Positions 1 through 7,751 of a stretch of 64,000 nucleotides of DNA are shown one piece after another; the stretch's first letter is position 1, and each line of letters opens with the position of its first letter. The notes beneath the pieces are model-generated. The model did no database searches. It was not told the origin of the DNA and was given only the letters and a program-made list of their open reading frames with translations. The position numbers and the translations under genes are program-made. Source of the stretch: an uncultured Eubacteriales bacterium (GTDB taxonomy: Bacteria > Bacillota > Clostridia > Oscillospirales > Acutalibacteraceae); contig UQEY01000005.1 in NCBI GenBank assembly GCA_900540235.1, positions 1-64,000 on the forward strand, given 5' to 3'.

Positions 1-53
1 TCTTGCTTCCCTCTGACGAGGGAAGTGGCGGCTTCGCCGTCGATAGGAGAGAA
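1..53. repeat. Dispersed palindromic repeat, arm copy (family F1)
   Basis: This 53-base segment matches 7698-7750 with about six differences. Both contain the self-complementary core CCCTCTGAYGAGGG and end in GATAGGAGAGAA. The element is cut by the window edge, so its other arm may lie to the left. It sits between genes and directly joins a second repeat that starts at base 55. Confidence 0.85.
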
Positions 54-54
54 T

Positions 55-148
55 GGCGAACACTGTTCGCCGCTACGATAGTCTTATCATTTTAGACTTT
101 TATAGGGGTCGGCGTCCCCGACGACCCGCTAAGATAAACTATAATTTA
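55..148. repeat. Dispersed composite repeat (families F2+F3), copy 1
   Basis: The copy opens with the palindrome GGCGAACACTGTTCGCC (55-71), then CTACGATAGTCTTAT, then TAGGGGTCGGCG paired with CGACGACCC, and ends in AAGATAAACTATAATTTA. It is nearly identical over about 95 bases to 5286-5380. Its last three bases are the stop codon of the leftward SleB gene, so the repeat supplies the 3' end of that gene and probably folds in its mRNA tail. Confidence 0.85.
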
Positions 149-859
149 TATACAAAACTTATGATTACCGATAGTTTTAACAACCTGACGGGAATGCATA
201 AATGAGTCGGAGGTTTTGGCGGCATTGAAATAGTAGACTGCTCCGCCTGACGGGTCCCAACCGTTCAATGCGTCTATTGCGGCTCTTTTGGACGAGTCTG
301 CAACTGCGGCATACCAGTTTGAATCGTTCACGCAGGAAAATGCGCCTTTTTGATAAACAACACCGCTGATTGAATCGGGAAACGACGGATGCTTTACCCT
401 GTTTAAAATAACTGCCCCGACTGCCACCTGACCCTCGTATGATTCGCCTCTTGCCTCTGCACTGATAACTTTTGCAAGAAGTTCAACATCCGAATTTGAA
501 TACTGCGTATTATTATTTGAAGATGAGCCGCCGGACAAGCCGAGGTAAAGAAGCGTTGTTTTGCCGCAAATACCGTCTGCCGTTATACCGCAACTTTTTT
601 GAAATGATTTTACCGCACTTTTTGTGCCGTTTCCGTAAACACCGTCAACCGTGCCGTTGTAAAAACCGAGAGAAGAAAGCTTTTTTTGAATGTTTTTTAC
701 CTCGTCGCCGCTCGAACCGAGTTTTGAAACAACATATTCGCTTTGGCTTTTGTACTCGTATATTTTGTAAACTCCGTAACCAATAACAGAACCCGAAACA
801 AGAATTCCGACTATCCAAAGAGAAATGATAAAATTACGAAATGCTTTATAAACTGTCAT
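146..859 (-). CDS. SleB-type cell wall hydrolase with peptidoglycan-binding domain
   Basis: The 237-residue product has an N-terminal membrane anchor (about residues 8-30), a PG_binding_1 repeat (about 47-105, with FYNGTVDGVYGNGT) and a C-terminal Hydrolase_2/SleB domain (about 123-237, with ISAEARGE carrying the likely catalytic Glu, then AVILNRVKHPSFP). Family members are lytic transglycosylases acting on spore cortex or vegetative wall. The ATG at 859 is chosen because AGGAG lies eight bases before it; an upstream in-frame ATG at 907 lacks a site and would overlap the neighbouring gene. The gene at 871-1137 lies just upstream on the same strand and is probably co-transcribed. Whether it acts in germination or in growth cannot be told. 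Confidence 0.9.
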   Translation of the reverse strand: MTVYKAFRNFIISLWIVGILVSGSVIGYGVYKIYEYKSQSEYVVSKLGSSGDEVKNIQKKLSSLGFYNGTVDGVYGNGTKSAVKSFQKSCGITADGICGKTTLLYLGLSGGSSSNNNTQYSNSDVELLAKVISAEARGESYEGQVAVGAVILNRVKHPSFPDSISGVVYQKGAFSCVNDSNWYAAVADSSKRAAIDALNGWDPSGGAVYYFNAAKTSDSFMHSRQVVKTIGNHKFCI

Positions 860-870
860 TTTGAACACTC

Positions 871-1137
871 CTAAAAAAATAATGTAATAATATATGTTAC
901 GCCGCACCCTGCAAGTGTAAATAAAAGCGACAAAAGCGTCGTTTTGATTATCTGTTTTTTTGTCATTTTAAGCTTAGGCGGTTTTTGTTTTAGCGTGGCT
1001 ACCGTTTCCGCTTCTTTTTGAAGTTTTTCTCTGTCGGTTGACTGATGTTCGCTCTTTACAAAAAAAATAATTTTTTCAAAATACGGGTTATCCGGATTGG
1101 TAACTTCTAAAATTTGTTTGCTTACACCCTTAATCAT
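871..1137 (-). CDS. Small single-pass membrane protein, unknown function
   Basis: The 88-residue product has a charged, Lys/Glu-rich N-terminal part (about 1-62) and one C-terminal transmembrane helix (about 66-88, TLLSLLFTLAGCGVTYIITLFF), so it is a tail-anchored candidate. The ATG at 1137 follows AAAGGAAT; the longer in-frame reading up to 1428 passes through low-complexity DNA and has no ribosome site. It lies 11 bases upstream of the SleB start, so both probably share one transcript. Some Clostridia pair SleB with YpeB, but this protein is far too short and does not look like YpeB. I do not recognise a family. Confidence 0.65.
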   Translation of the reverse strand: MIKGVSKQILEVTNPDNPYFEKIIFFVKSEHQSTDREKLQKEAETVATLKQKPPKLKMTKKQIIKTTLLSLLFTLAGCGVTYIITLFF

Positions 1138-1574
1138 TACAATAATTCCTTTCAAATTTATACAATTAGTGTAGGAAAAAGCAGTGCCGATTATTCCGAA
1201 TTCTTTTTGTCGAATTTTGTTAATTCCTATAAAATTTTTTACTTGACAAGTTTTATAGGAAGCCGAAAAGTGCGAAAACACAATGTTTATTCTGTTGTGG
1301 AAAACTCTGTGGAAAATGTTAAAAACTTCGCCCAAAACTGCTTGAAATGGGCATTTTAAACTGTTGAAAACTCTTTTTTGAGGCAAATATATTAAAGTTT
1401 TCATAACTTTACACATAGTTTTCAACATTTTATAAAGTTCATTTTTGAACTAAAAATTTTGTATATTTTGCTATTTTTCACTTTTACTCTTGACAAAAAA
1501 ATGTTATACTCTTTGTACGAAGAAGTTACAAAATTACTACAATTTGATAAAAACGATTGACAAAGAGGCTTTTT
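1138..1574. other. Gene-free interval with paired DnaA-box-like sites
   Basis: This interval separates two divergent units and holds no convincing gene. Two copies of TGTGGAAAA (complement TTTTCCACA, one base off the DnaA box TTATCCACA) begin at 1296 and 1308, twelve bases apart. A TTGACA at 1490-1495 could be a -35 element for the glycosylase gene, but no well-spaced -10 follows. Confidence 0.5.
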
Positions 1575-2399
1575 ATGGATATTGAAAAAGTAAACGGTGA
1601 TATAATTTTACACGGTGTCGAGTGTTTAGACCTCGACCTGACTCTTGATTGCGGTCAAGCTTTCAGATGGGTAAAGCAGGATGACGGAAGCTACAGCGGT
1701 GTTGTAAAAAATGTGTTTTTAAATATCGCAAAAATTGACAAAAATACATTTATATTAAAAGACACAAGTGAAGAAAACTTTATTAATATTTGGAAAAGAT
1801 ACTTTGATTTTGACAAAGATTATGTTAAAATCTGTGATACCCTTAAAGAAGATAAACTGTTAAGCGACACGATTGACGAATATTACGGAATAAGGATACT
1901 TAATCAGGATAGCTGGGAAGCACTTTGTTCTTTTGTTATCAGTCAGCAAAATAATATCAAACGAATTAAAGGCATTATTGAAAGGCTTTGCAGGCAGTAC
2001 GGCGATGAAGTTAAAGACGGCTTTTATTCTTTTCCGAGCGCAGAAAGGCTAAGCTCTTTAAGTGTTGAGGACTTTGAAAAACTCGGCACGGGGTACAGAG
2101 CAAAATATCTCGAAAGGCTTGCAAAATCTGTTTCAAGCGGCGAAATTGATTTTAATAAAATTAAAGCAATGCCTCTTGACGAAGCGAGAAAAGAGCTTTT
2201 AAACATTTACGGCGTCGGAATAAAAGTTGCAAACTGTGCGCTTCTTTTCGGCTTCGGTTTTTATGACGCATTCCCGGTTGATGTTTGGATGAAAAGAGTT
2301 ATGGAATATTATCCGAACGGGCTTCCCAAATGCTTTGACGGCATAGGCGGCATTGCTCAGCAATATCTGTTTCACTGGGCAAGAAATAATTTGAAATGA
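1575..2399 (+). CDS. 8-oxoguanine DNA glycosylase (OGG1-type HhH-GPD)
   Basis: The 274-residue product has an OGG_N-like N-terminal domain (GQAFRW) and an HhH-GPD fold. The helix-hairpin-helix YGVGIKVANC carries the catalytic Lys (about K217) and PVDVWM the conserved Asp (about D236), the pair that defines the Ogg1 family rather than AlkA. It should remove oxidised guanine and cut the strand by beta-elimination. The ATG at 1575 follows AGAGG by six bases; the TTG at 1557 lacks a site. rsmE begins nine bases after the stop, so the two are likely co-transcribed. Confidence 0.9.
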   Translation: MDIEKVNGDIILHGVECLDLDLTLDCGQAFRWVKQDDGSYSGVVKNVFLNIAKIDKNTFILKDTSEENFINIWKRYFDFDKDYVKICDTLKEDKLLSDTIDEYYGIRILNQDSWEALCSFVISQQNNIKRIKGIIERLCRQYGDEVKDGFYSFPSAERLSSLSVEDFEKLGTGYRAKYLERLAKSVSSGEIDFNKIKAMPLDEARKELLNIYGVGIKVANCALLFGFGFYDAFPVDVWMKRVMEYYPNGLPKCFDGIGGIAQQYLFHWARNNLK

Positions 2400-2408
2400 G
2401 GAGAAATA

Positions 2409-3131
2409 ATGCAAAAACTTTTTATTGATTTTGAACCGGACGGCAAAGTTACGCTTGACGAAGAACAGTCACGCCACATTGCAAAATCGCTTAGGATGAG
2501 GGTCGGCGATATACTCACTCTCACAAGCGGAAACGGCAACGACTACGGCTGCATAATTGACAGTATTGATTCAAATTTAGTAACGCTCTCGGTCTGCTAC
2601 AAGCAGGCAAACAACAGTGAAGCGAGTGTTAAAGTTACTCTTTATCAGGGTATACCGAAAGCGAGCAAGCTTGAAGATGTTATTCAAAAATGCACGGAAC
2701 TCGGAATTACAGCCGTCTGCCCTACTTTGACCCGCAGGAGTATAAGTAGACCCGACGAAAAGCAGGCAAACAAAAAAAATCTGCGCTACCAAAAAATAGC
2801 GCTTGAGGCGGCTCAGCAAAGCGGCAGAGGTATTATTCCTGAAATTATGCCGATGACCACGCTTGAAAACGCAATTAAAAACGATGACAGCGAACTTAAA
2901 ATACTTTTTTACGAGGGCGGCGGCGAAAGCCTTAAAACAATGATTACCCCCGATATTAAAAGCGTTTCAATATATATAGGACCTGAGGGCGGTTTTGAAG
3001 AAAACGAAGTAGAGCTGATTAAAAAAAACGGCGGAAAAATTGCTTCGCTCGGACCGAGAATTTTAAGAACTCAAACAGCACCTGTTGCCGCTCTGACGGC
3101 AATTATGCTTTTAACTGACAATTTGGAATAA
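2409..3131 (+). CDS. rsmE: 16S rRNA (uracil(1498)-N(3))-methyltransferase RsmE
   Basis: The 240-residue length is typical for RsmE. An N-terminal PUA-like domain is followed by a SPOUT methyltransferase fold; GPEGGFEENEVELI and LGPRILRTQTAPVAAL are the knot and cofactor-binding motifs. It methylates U1498 of 16S rRNA using S-adenosylmethionine. GAGGAG sits just before the ATG and overlaps the end of the glycosylase gene, which supports a two-gene transcript. A weak F3 repeat follows the stop codon. Confidence 0.93.
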   Translation: MQKLFIDFEPDGKVTLDEEQSRHIAKSLRMRVGDILTLTSGNGNDYGCIIDSIDSNLVTLSVCYKQANNSEASVKVTLYQGIPKASKLEDVIQKCTELGITAVCPTLTRRSISRPDEKQANKKNLRYQKIALEAAQQSGRGIIPEIMPMTTLENAIKNDDSELKILFYEGGGESLKTMITPDIKSVSIYIGPEGGFEENEVELIKKNGGKIASLGPRILRTQTAPVAALTAIMLLTDNLE

Positions 3132-3144
3132 TATTTTCCAACAT

Positions 3145-3186
3145 TATAAAGGAATCGGCGTCACTGATGACCCGCTTATACATATT
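3145..3186. repeat. Diverged F3 repeat
   Basis: AATCGGCGTCACTGATGACCC resembles the TCGGCGTCCCCGACGACCC core seen at 108-130 and 5340-5361, with the stem partly decayed. It lies between rsmE and the glycosyltransferase gene. Confidence 0.5.
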
Positions 3187-3200
3187 AAGGATGTGAAAAA

Positions 3201-4145
3201 ATGAAACAATCATTCATCTGTCCATGTTTCAACGAAGAAAAAAATGTTAAACTGTTTGCAAAAACAATACTCGACTCATTTCCGAACACGGACGACTATG
3301 AACTTGTATTTATCAATGACGGAAGCGGCGACAACACTTTTTCGGCACTCAAAGAATTAAAAAAAGAAAGCACGCAAAATATTAAAATAATAAATTTTTC
3401 AAGAAATTTCGGAAAGGAAGCCGCTATGTATGCAGGTCTTCAAAACTGCAAGGGTGACTACATTACAATAATAGATACCGACTTGCAGCAAAGCCCCGAA
3501 ATAGTTAAAAATATGGTAAGTATTTTAGACAGCGAAAGTGACATTGACTGTGTCTGCGCCTGCCAGGAAAACAGGAGCGAAAGCGCATTTTCAAAATTTT
3601 GCAAAAAAAGCTTTTACAAATTTGCCGACAAATATACCGATACTCATTTTGTTGACGGAGCAAGCGATTTTCGTACTTTCAGGAAAAGTGTTAAAGACGC
3701 TATTCTTTCTATGGGTGAATATTATCGCTTCAGTAAGGGAATATTCAGTTGGGTAGGTTTTAACACAAAATATATAACTTACACCGCAGACGAAAGGCTC
3801 AACGGCAAAAGCAGTTTTAATTTTACAAAACTTCTTAAATACGGTCTTAACGGCATTGTCGCTTTTTCAACCGTTCCGCTTAAAATCAGCGGGTATGTAG
3901 GCGGAATTACAGTTGTTTTAAGTTTGATTTATGCAATAATTACCGTTATAAGAAAGCTTGTCAGCAATATTAATGTTGACGGTTTTACTCAGCTTGTTAT
4001 TCTTATTGCGTTTTTGGGCGGTATTCAGCTTTTTACTATCGGAATTATGGGCGAGTACCTTGCTAAAAACTATATTGAAACAAAAAGACGACCTATTTAT
4101 ATCGCTAAACAAATTATTGATTACGACAACAAAGACGAAAAGTAA
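3201..4145 (+). CDS. GT2 family glycosyltransferase, GtrB/DPM1-like
   Basis: The 314-residue product has a GT-A domain (about 1-220) with NDGSGDNT, RNFGKEAAMYAGL and the metal-binding DTDLQQSPE, followed by two transmembrane helices (about 230-255 and 265-292). This is the layout of GtrB/YkcC-type enzymes that move a sugar from a nucleotide donor to undecaprenyl phosphate on the inner face of the membrane. No flippase or acceptor-transferase gene is next to it, so the final polymer is unknown. A purine-rich GGATGTG precedes the ATG. Confidence 0.85.
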   Translation: MKQSFICPCFNEEKNVKLFAKTILDSFPNTDDYELVFINDGSGDNTFSALKELKKESTQNIKIINFSRNFGKEAAMYAGLQNCKGDYITIIDTDLQQSPEIVKNMVSILDSESDIDCVCACQENRSESAFSKFCKKSFYKFADKYTDTHFVDGASDFRTFRKSVKDAILSMGEYYRFSKGIFSWVGFNTKYITYTADERLNGKSSFNFTKLLKYGLNGIVAFSTVPLKISGYVGGITVVLSLIYAIITVIRKLVSNINVDGFTQLVILIAFLGGIQLFTIGIMGEYLAKNYIETKRRPIYIAKQIIDYDNKDEK

Positions 4146-4174
4146 AAAATTGTGAAATTGTTAACATATTATTG

Positions 4175-4203
4175 TTGATATTTTGCTTTATATGTTGTAT
4201 AAT
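4175..4203 (+). promoter_or_regulatory. Promoter for the aldolase gene
   Basis: TTGATA (4175-4180), a 17-base spacer and TATAAT (4198-4203) form a near-consensus sigma-A promoter. About ten bases downstream AGTGG-TTAG-CCACT forms a short hairpin in the 5' leader. Confidence 0.75.
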
Positions 4204-4263
4204 ATCTGCGTTAAGTGGTTAGCCACTAACTAAATTTTCAAGTAAGTATAGGAGATTTTTAAA

Positions 4264-5205
4264 ATGCCATTAGTTACTACTACTGAAATGTTTAAAAAGG
4301 CATACGAAGGCGGTTATGCTATCGGTGCTTTCAATGTAAACAATATGGAAATTGTACAGGGTATCACCCGTGCAGCAAAGAAGCTTAACGCTCCTGTTAT
4401 TCTTCAGTGCTCAGCAGGCGCAAGAAAGTATGCATCACACGGCTATCTTGTTGCTATGGTTAAGGCTGCAGCTGAGGAAACAGGTCTTCCAATCGCTCTT
4501 CATCTTGACCACGGTCCTGACTTTGAAACTTGTAAGGACTGCATTGACGGCGGCTTTACTTCAGTTATGATTGACGGTTCTTCACTTCCTTATGAAGAAA
4601 ATGTTGCTCTTACTAAGAAGGTTGTTGAATATGCTCACGCTCACGGCGTAGTTGTTGAAGGCGAACTCGGTACACTCGCAGGTGTTGAGGATGATGTTCA
4701 GGTTGACGCTGAAAACGCATCTTACACAAGACCTGAAGAAGTTTATGACTTCGTAACAAGAACAGGTGTTGACTCACTTGCTATCGCTATCGGTACAAGC
4801 CACGGCGCATACAAGTTTAAGCCTGGTCAGAAGCCACAGCTTCGCTTTGACATCCTTGAAGAAGTTGGCAAGAAACTTCCTGGTTTCCCAATCGTTCTTC
4901 ACGGCGCATCTTCAGTTAACCAAGACCATATCAAGCTTATCAACAAGTTTGGCGGCGAAATGCCTGATGCTATCGGTATTCCTGAGGATATGCTTCGTCA
5001 GGCTGCATCTATGGCTGTTTGCAAGATTAATGTTGACTCTGATATCCGTATCGCTATGACAGCTGCTATCAGAGAGCACTTTGCCGAAAACCCAACTCAC
5101 TTTGACCCTCGTCAGTATCTTACCCCTGCAAGAAACCTTATTGAAGAGGTTGTTGCTCATAAGATTGATGTTGTATTCGGTTCAACAGGTCACGCAAACG
5201 ACTGA
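4264..5205 (+). CDS. fba: Class II fructose-bisphosphate aldolase
   Basis: The 313-residue product is a zinc-dependent class II aldolase of glycolysis/gluconeogenesis. ALHLDHG holds the catalytic Asp (D82) and a zinc His (H83), VEGELG the Glu, and GTSHG plus LHGASS further active-site residues. Codon choice differs visibly from the flanking genes (frequent CTT, AAG, GCT), as expected for a highly expressed gene. It has its own strong promoter and terminator, so it is probably monocistronic. GGAGA lies ten bases before the ATG. Confidence 0.95.
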   Translation: MPLVTTTEMFKKAYEGGYAIGAFNVNNMEIVQGITRAAKKLNAPVILQCSAGARKYASHGYLVAMVKAAAEETGLPIALHLDHGPDFETCKDCIDGGFTSVMIDGSSLPYEENVALTKKVVEYAHAHGVVVEGELGTLAGVEDDVQVDAENASYTRPEEVYDFVTRTGVDSLAIAIGTSHGAYKFKPGQKPQLRFDILEEVGKKLPGFPIVLHGASSVNQDHIKLINKFGGEMPDAIGIPEDMLRQAASMAVCKINVDSDIRIAMTAAIREHFAENPTHFDPRQYLTPARNLIEEVVAHKIDVVFGSTGHAND

Positions 5206-5228
5206 TTAAACCTATAATCAAATAATTT

Positions 5229-5256
5229 AGGCACTGCAAATGCAGTGCCTTTTTTT
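5229..5256 (+). terminator. Rho-independent terminator of fba
   Basis: A 10-bp stem AGGCACTGCA / TGCAGTGCCT with a two-base loop is followed by six more T residues. Confidence 0.93.
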
Positions 5257-5285
5257 ATCGGTTGACGGCGTTACCACATTATATG

Positions 5286-5380
5286 CGGGCGAATGATATT
5301 CGCCCCTACGATAGTCTTATTATTTCAGACTTCTGTAGGGGTCGGCGTCCCCGACGACCCGTAAGATAAACTATAATTTA
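5286..5380. repeat. Dispersed composite repeat (F2+F3), copy 2
   Basis: It matches 55-148 almost throughout: GGGCGAATGATATTCGCCC, then CTACGATAGTCTTAT, then TAGGGGTCGGCG with CGACGACCC, and AAGATAAACTATAATTTA. It ends three bases from the stop codon of the small leftward gene 5383-5559, the same placement as copy 1 behind the SleB gene. Confidence 0.88.
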
Positions 5381-5382
5381 CC

Positions 5383-5559
5383 CTACATAAATGATGCTAC
5401 GGTGTCGACAAATTCCACTACCTTTTCGCCGGCTTTTTTCATTGTTTTTTTAGCGGAAGAATTAGTTGTTTTTGTTGAACTCATAAGTGCTGCGGCAGAG
5501 CAGACAGCAAGCGTTGCACCCATAATTTTCATCATATTTGATGATGTTTTTTTGCTCAT
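5383..5559 (-). CDS. Small Ala/Ser/Lys-rich membrane-associated protein
   Basis: The 58-residue reading frame begins MSKKTSSNMMKIMGATLAVC and ends VVEFVDTVASFM. It has a Lys-rich start, one hydrophobic stretch (about 11-26) and a basic amphipathic tail, an arrangement like short YtxH-type proteins. GAAAGGATG lies about eight bases upstream of the ATG, a good ribosome site. Nothing else in the interval competes with it. Function is unknown. Confidence 0.6.
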   Translation of the reverse strand: MSKKTSSNMMKIMGATLAVCSAAALMSSTKTTNSSAKKTMKKAGEKVVEFVDTVASFM

Positions 5560-5984
5560 ATTTTTTCATCCTTTCATTATTTTCACACCGGTGTAATAAT
5601 ATTTTGTGTAAAACTAAAAGATATAAAGAAAAGAAATTTTGTTATTAAAAATTAATTTTTCCAAAAAATAAGACAGGTAATCAAACTGATTATCTTAGAA
5701 TGTCGATAAAGTGGCTAAACCGTGCTGAGTTTTAAAAATTCAGTAGGACTATTCGTTGGGCAGGGGCTTGCTCCTGCAGAAAATATTCTAATAATTACAA
5801 TTTGAAAAACGGCTTGAACATCGAGTTCAAGCCGTTTTTGGCACTTTTTGTCTTTTGCTCGGGGGCAGTACCATCGTACAGCTCCCGCTCGCAAAATACA
5901 AAATTTATCTCACTTTCTCAACATTCTCCAGTGTGTAGAAATTTATTTTTTGATTTTTTCTACACGCCTGTCTCTACAAATTTT
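5560..5984. other. Gene-free interval with hairpins
   Basis: No gene is seen. It holds a GGGCAGGGGCTTGCTCCTGC repeat (about 5757-5777, related to 50102-50131), the terminator at 5805-5839, and an inverted repeat GTGTAGAAA / TTTCTACAC at 5933-5965 just behind folK. Confidence 0.55.
5805..5839. terminator. Bidirectional terminator behind folK
   Basis: A perfect 15-bp stem including CGGCTTGAAC / GTTCAAGCCG, loop ATCGA, is flanked by A and T runs, so it can end transcription both ways. A close relative with the same loop lies at 53156-53191. Confidence 0.8.
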
Positions 5985-6455
5985 TTATAATTTTATTATT
6001 TCCTGATTCTCGATTTTTTCACTTAAACCTGAAAAATCGTTACCGAAAACAGAGCAACTCGGATAAAGTTCTTTAAGAGGTTCAAGGACAAATCTGCGTT
6101 CTTTATACCTTGGATGAGGAATTAAAAGATTTTCACTGTTAACATTTCCGCAATCGGACAAAATAATATCAATATCGATAATTCTCGGTCCGTTCTTAAT
6201 GGTACGAATTCTGCCGAAACCTGCCTCAATACCAAGAGCACAGCCGAGCATTTCGTGCGCATTGAAGTTGCTTTCAACTTCGACACAAATGTTATAAAAA
6301 TTTTGTTGGTCATCAAAACCAACCGGCTGAGTTTCATAAATTGAACTTACTCTATTTACCTTTGTTTTCGGCAAAAGATTAATTGAATCGATAACTTTTT
6401 CAATATTTTCTTTTCTGTTGCCGATATTAGTACCTATACTGAGAATATAAATCAT
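5985..6455 (-). CDS. folK: 2-amino-4-hydroxy-6-hydroxymethyldihydropteridine pyrophosphokinase
   Basis: The 156-residue HPPK carries SIGTNIGNRKEN near the N-terminus, the magnesium-binding RIIDIDIIL and the signature IPHPRYKERRFVLEPL. It transfers pyrophosphate from ATP to the pterin, the step between FolB and FolP in folate synthesis. Its ATG overlaps the folB stop by one base (TAATG), which implies translational coupling. It is the last gene of the leftward fol cluster. Confidence 0.95.
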   Translation of the reverse strand: MIYILSIGTNIGNRKENIEKVIDSINLLPKTKVNRVSSIYETQPVGFDDQQNFYNICVEVESNFNAHEMLGCALGIEAGFGRIRTIKNGPRIIDIDIILSDCGNVNSENLLIPHPRYKERRFVLEPLKELYPSCSVFGNDFSGLSEKIENQEIIKL

Positions 6456-6814
6456 TATCTTTCCCTTTCAATTTGAACGCCGACATATGAAAAATCTGCT
6501 TTCATCGGTGCTTCCGGCTTTTTGAGAGTAACGGTAACCTTTGAAACATCACTATATTCGTCTAAAATTGCGTCTGCCGTGATTTGAGCCGCTTTTTCGA
6601 GTAAATCATACTTCTTGGCGGTAAACACTCTTGTAACCGTTTTTATAACCTTTGCGTAGCTTACAGTGTCCTCAACATTGTCGCTGTAGCATGCTTTTGT
6701 CATATTAACATACAAATCAATATCAAATACGAAATTTTGACCGTCAATTTTTTCTTCTTCATTAACGCCGTGAAAAGCAAATATTTTTAAATCACGAATT
6801 AAAATTTTATCCAT
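6455..6814 (-). CDS. folB: Dihydroneopterin aldolase
   Basis: The 119-residue length is normal for FolB. FAFHGVNEEEKIDGQNFVFDIDL, the Glu in LLEKAAQITADAIL and the C-terminal VTLKKPEAPMKADFSYVGVQIER fit the family. It cleaves dihydroneopterin to the hydroxymethyl pterin used by FolK. It lies 12 bases downstream of folP and overlaps folK by one base. Confidence 0.94.
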   Translation of the reverse strand: MDKILIRDLKIFAFHGVNEEEKIDGQNFVFDIDLYVNMTKACYSDNVEDTVSYAKVIKTVTRVFTAKKYDLLEKAAQITADAILDEYSDVSKVTVTLKKPEAPMKADFSYVGVQIERER

Positions 6815-6826
6815 ACCTTTTCCCTC

Positions 6827-7630
6827 TCAGTTTTTAAAATCACGCAAAGCCTGAGCCATATAAATGCCCTGCTTTTCATTTAAAACATCGTGAATTCGTA
6901 TTATATCCGCACCCTGCATAATTGCAACGGTATCGGCGGCAATGTTACCGTAAACTCTTTCTTTTGGAATTTCCTGCCTGCTGCCCTGACCGATAACCCG
7001 TTTTCTCGATGTACCGAGTAAAAGTGGGCAGCCGTCGAATTTATAATAATCAACACTTGTTAAAAGTTTTAAATTTTCCTCATAATCTTTGTTAAAACCG
7101 ATACCCATATCAAGGCAAATTTGTGATTTATCAATACCGAGTTTTTCACATTCATCTATTGAATTTTCAAAAAATGACTTAATATCATCCGGTGTAGCGT
7201 GACCGTTATGCATTATTACCCAACCACAACCGCTTGATTTAACGATTTTTGCCATTTCAGGGTTAATTACTCCGCTGACATCGTTAATAATGTCTGCACC
7301 GTTTTCAAGCGATTTTTCGGCAACAAAAGGATAATAAGTATCTATTGAAACAGGCACGCTTATTTTGCCGTTTAAAGCTTTTAAAACAGGTTTAAGCCTT
7401 TGCCATTCCTCTTTGTCGGAAACGGGAGTGTGGCCCGGTCTTGTTGACTGAGCTCCTATATCAATAATATCTGCACCGTCTTCAACAAGTTTTATGGCAC
7501 ATTCAACAGCGTCTTCACACTTAAAATGGTCGCCGCCGTCGGAAAAACTGTCCGGCGTAACATTAACAATACCCATAATAAGTACATCTTTTCCGTATTC
7601 AATTTCTTTTTCTTTGCATTTCCAAATCAT
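6827..7630 (-). CDS. folP: Dihydropteroate synthase
   Basis: The 267-residue TIM barrel has the family motifs in order: IMGIVNVTPDSFSDGG, DIIDIGAQSTRPGHTPV, VSIDTYYP, NDVSG, LDMGIGF, LLLGTSRKRVIG and RIHDV. It joins p-aminobenzoate to the pterin pyrophosphate and is the sulfonamide target. A weak AAAGG precedes the ATG. The F1 repeat at 7646-7749 separates it from the DUF559 gene, interrupting an otherwise tight fol operon. Confidence 0.95.
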   Translation of the reverse strand: MIWKCKEKEIEYGKDVLIMGIVNVTPDSFSDGGDHFKCEDAVECAIKLVEDGADIIDIGAQSTRPGHTPVSDKEEWQRLKPVLKALNGKISVPVSIDTYYPFVAEKSLENGADIINDVSGVINPEMAKIVKSSGCGWVIMHNGHATPDDIKSFFENSIDECEKLGIDKSQICLDMGIGFNKDYEENLKLLTSVDYYKFDGCPLLLGTSRKRVIGQGSRQEIPKERVYGNIAADTVAIMQGADIIRIHDVLNEKQGIYMAQALRDFKN

Positions 7631-7645
7631 ATTTTTTAACCTTTT

Positions 7646-7749
7646 TCTCTCCCTCAGTCAACAAAGTTGACAGCTCCCTCGTCAGAGGGAGCCAAGTTCT
7701 TGCTTCCCTCTGATGAGGGAAGTGGCAGCTATGCTGACGATAGGAGAGA
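7646..7749. repeat. MITE-like inverted repeat element (F1, complete)
   Basis: Two 51-base arms (7646-7696 and 7699-7749) are inverted copies with roughly three quarters of positions pairing and a two-base centre; each arm has its own inner hairpin (CCCTCGTCAGAGGG, CCCTCTGATGAGGG). The termini are TCTCTCC / GGAGAGA. The right arm recurs at 1-53. No coding capacity; it ends two bases from the DUF559 stop codon. Confidence 0.85.
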
Positions 7750-7751
7750 AA

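Noticed and set aside
1114..1359. Plus-strand frame upstream of the glycosylase gene
   Set aside because: No ribosome site, low complexity, overlaps the small membrane-protein gene on the other strand.
5402..5596. Plus-strand 64-residue hydrophobic frame
   Set aside because: Reverse of the small minus-strand gene 5383-5559, which has a ribosome site.
5933..5965. GTGTAGAAA inverted repeat as folK terminator
   Set aside because: No T run in the direction of folK; the stronger terminator at 5805-5839 fits better.
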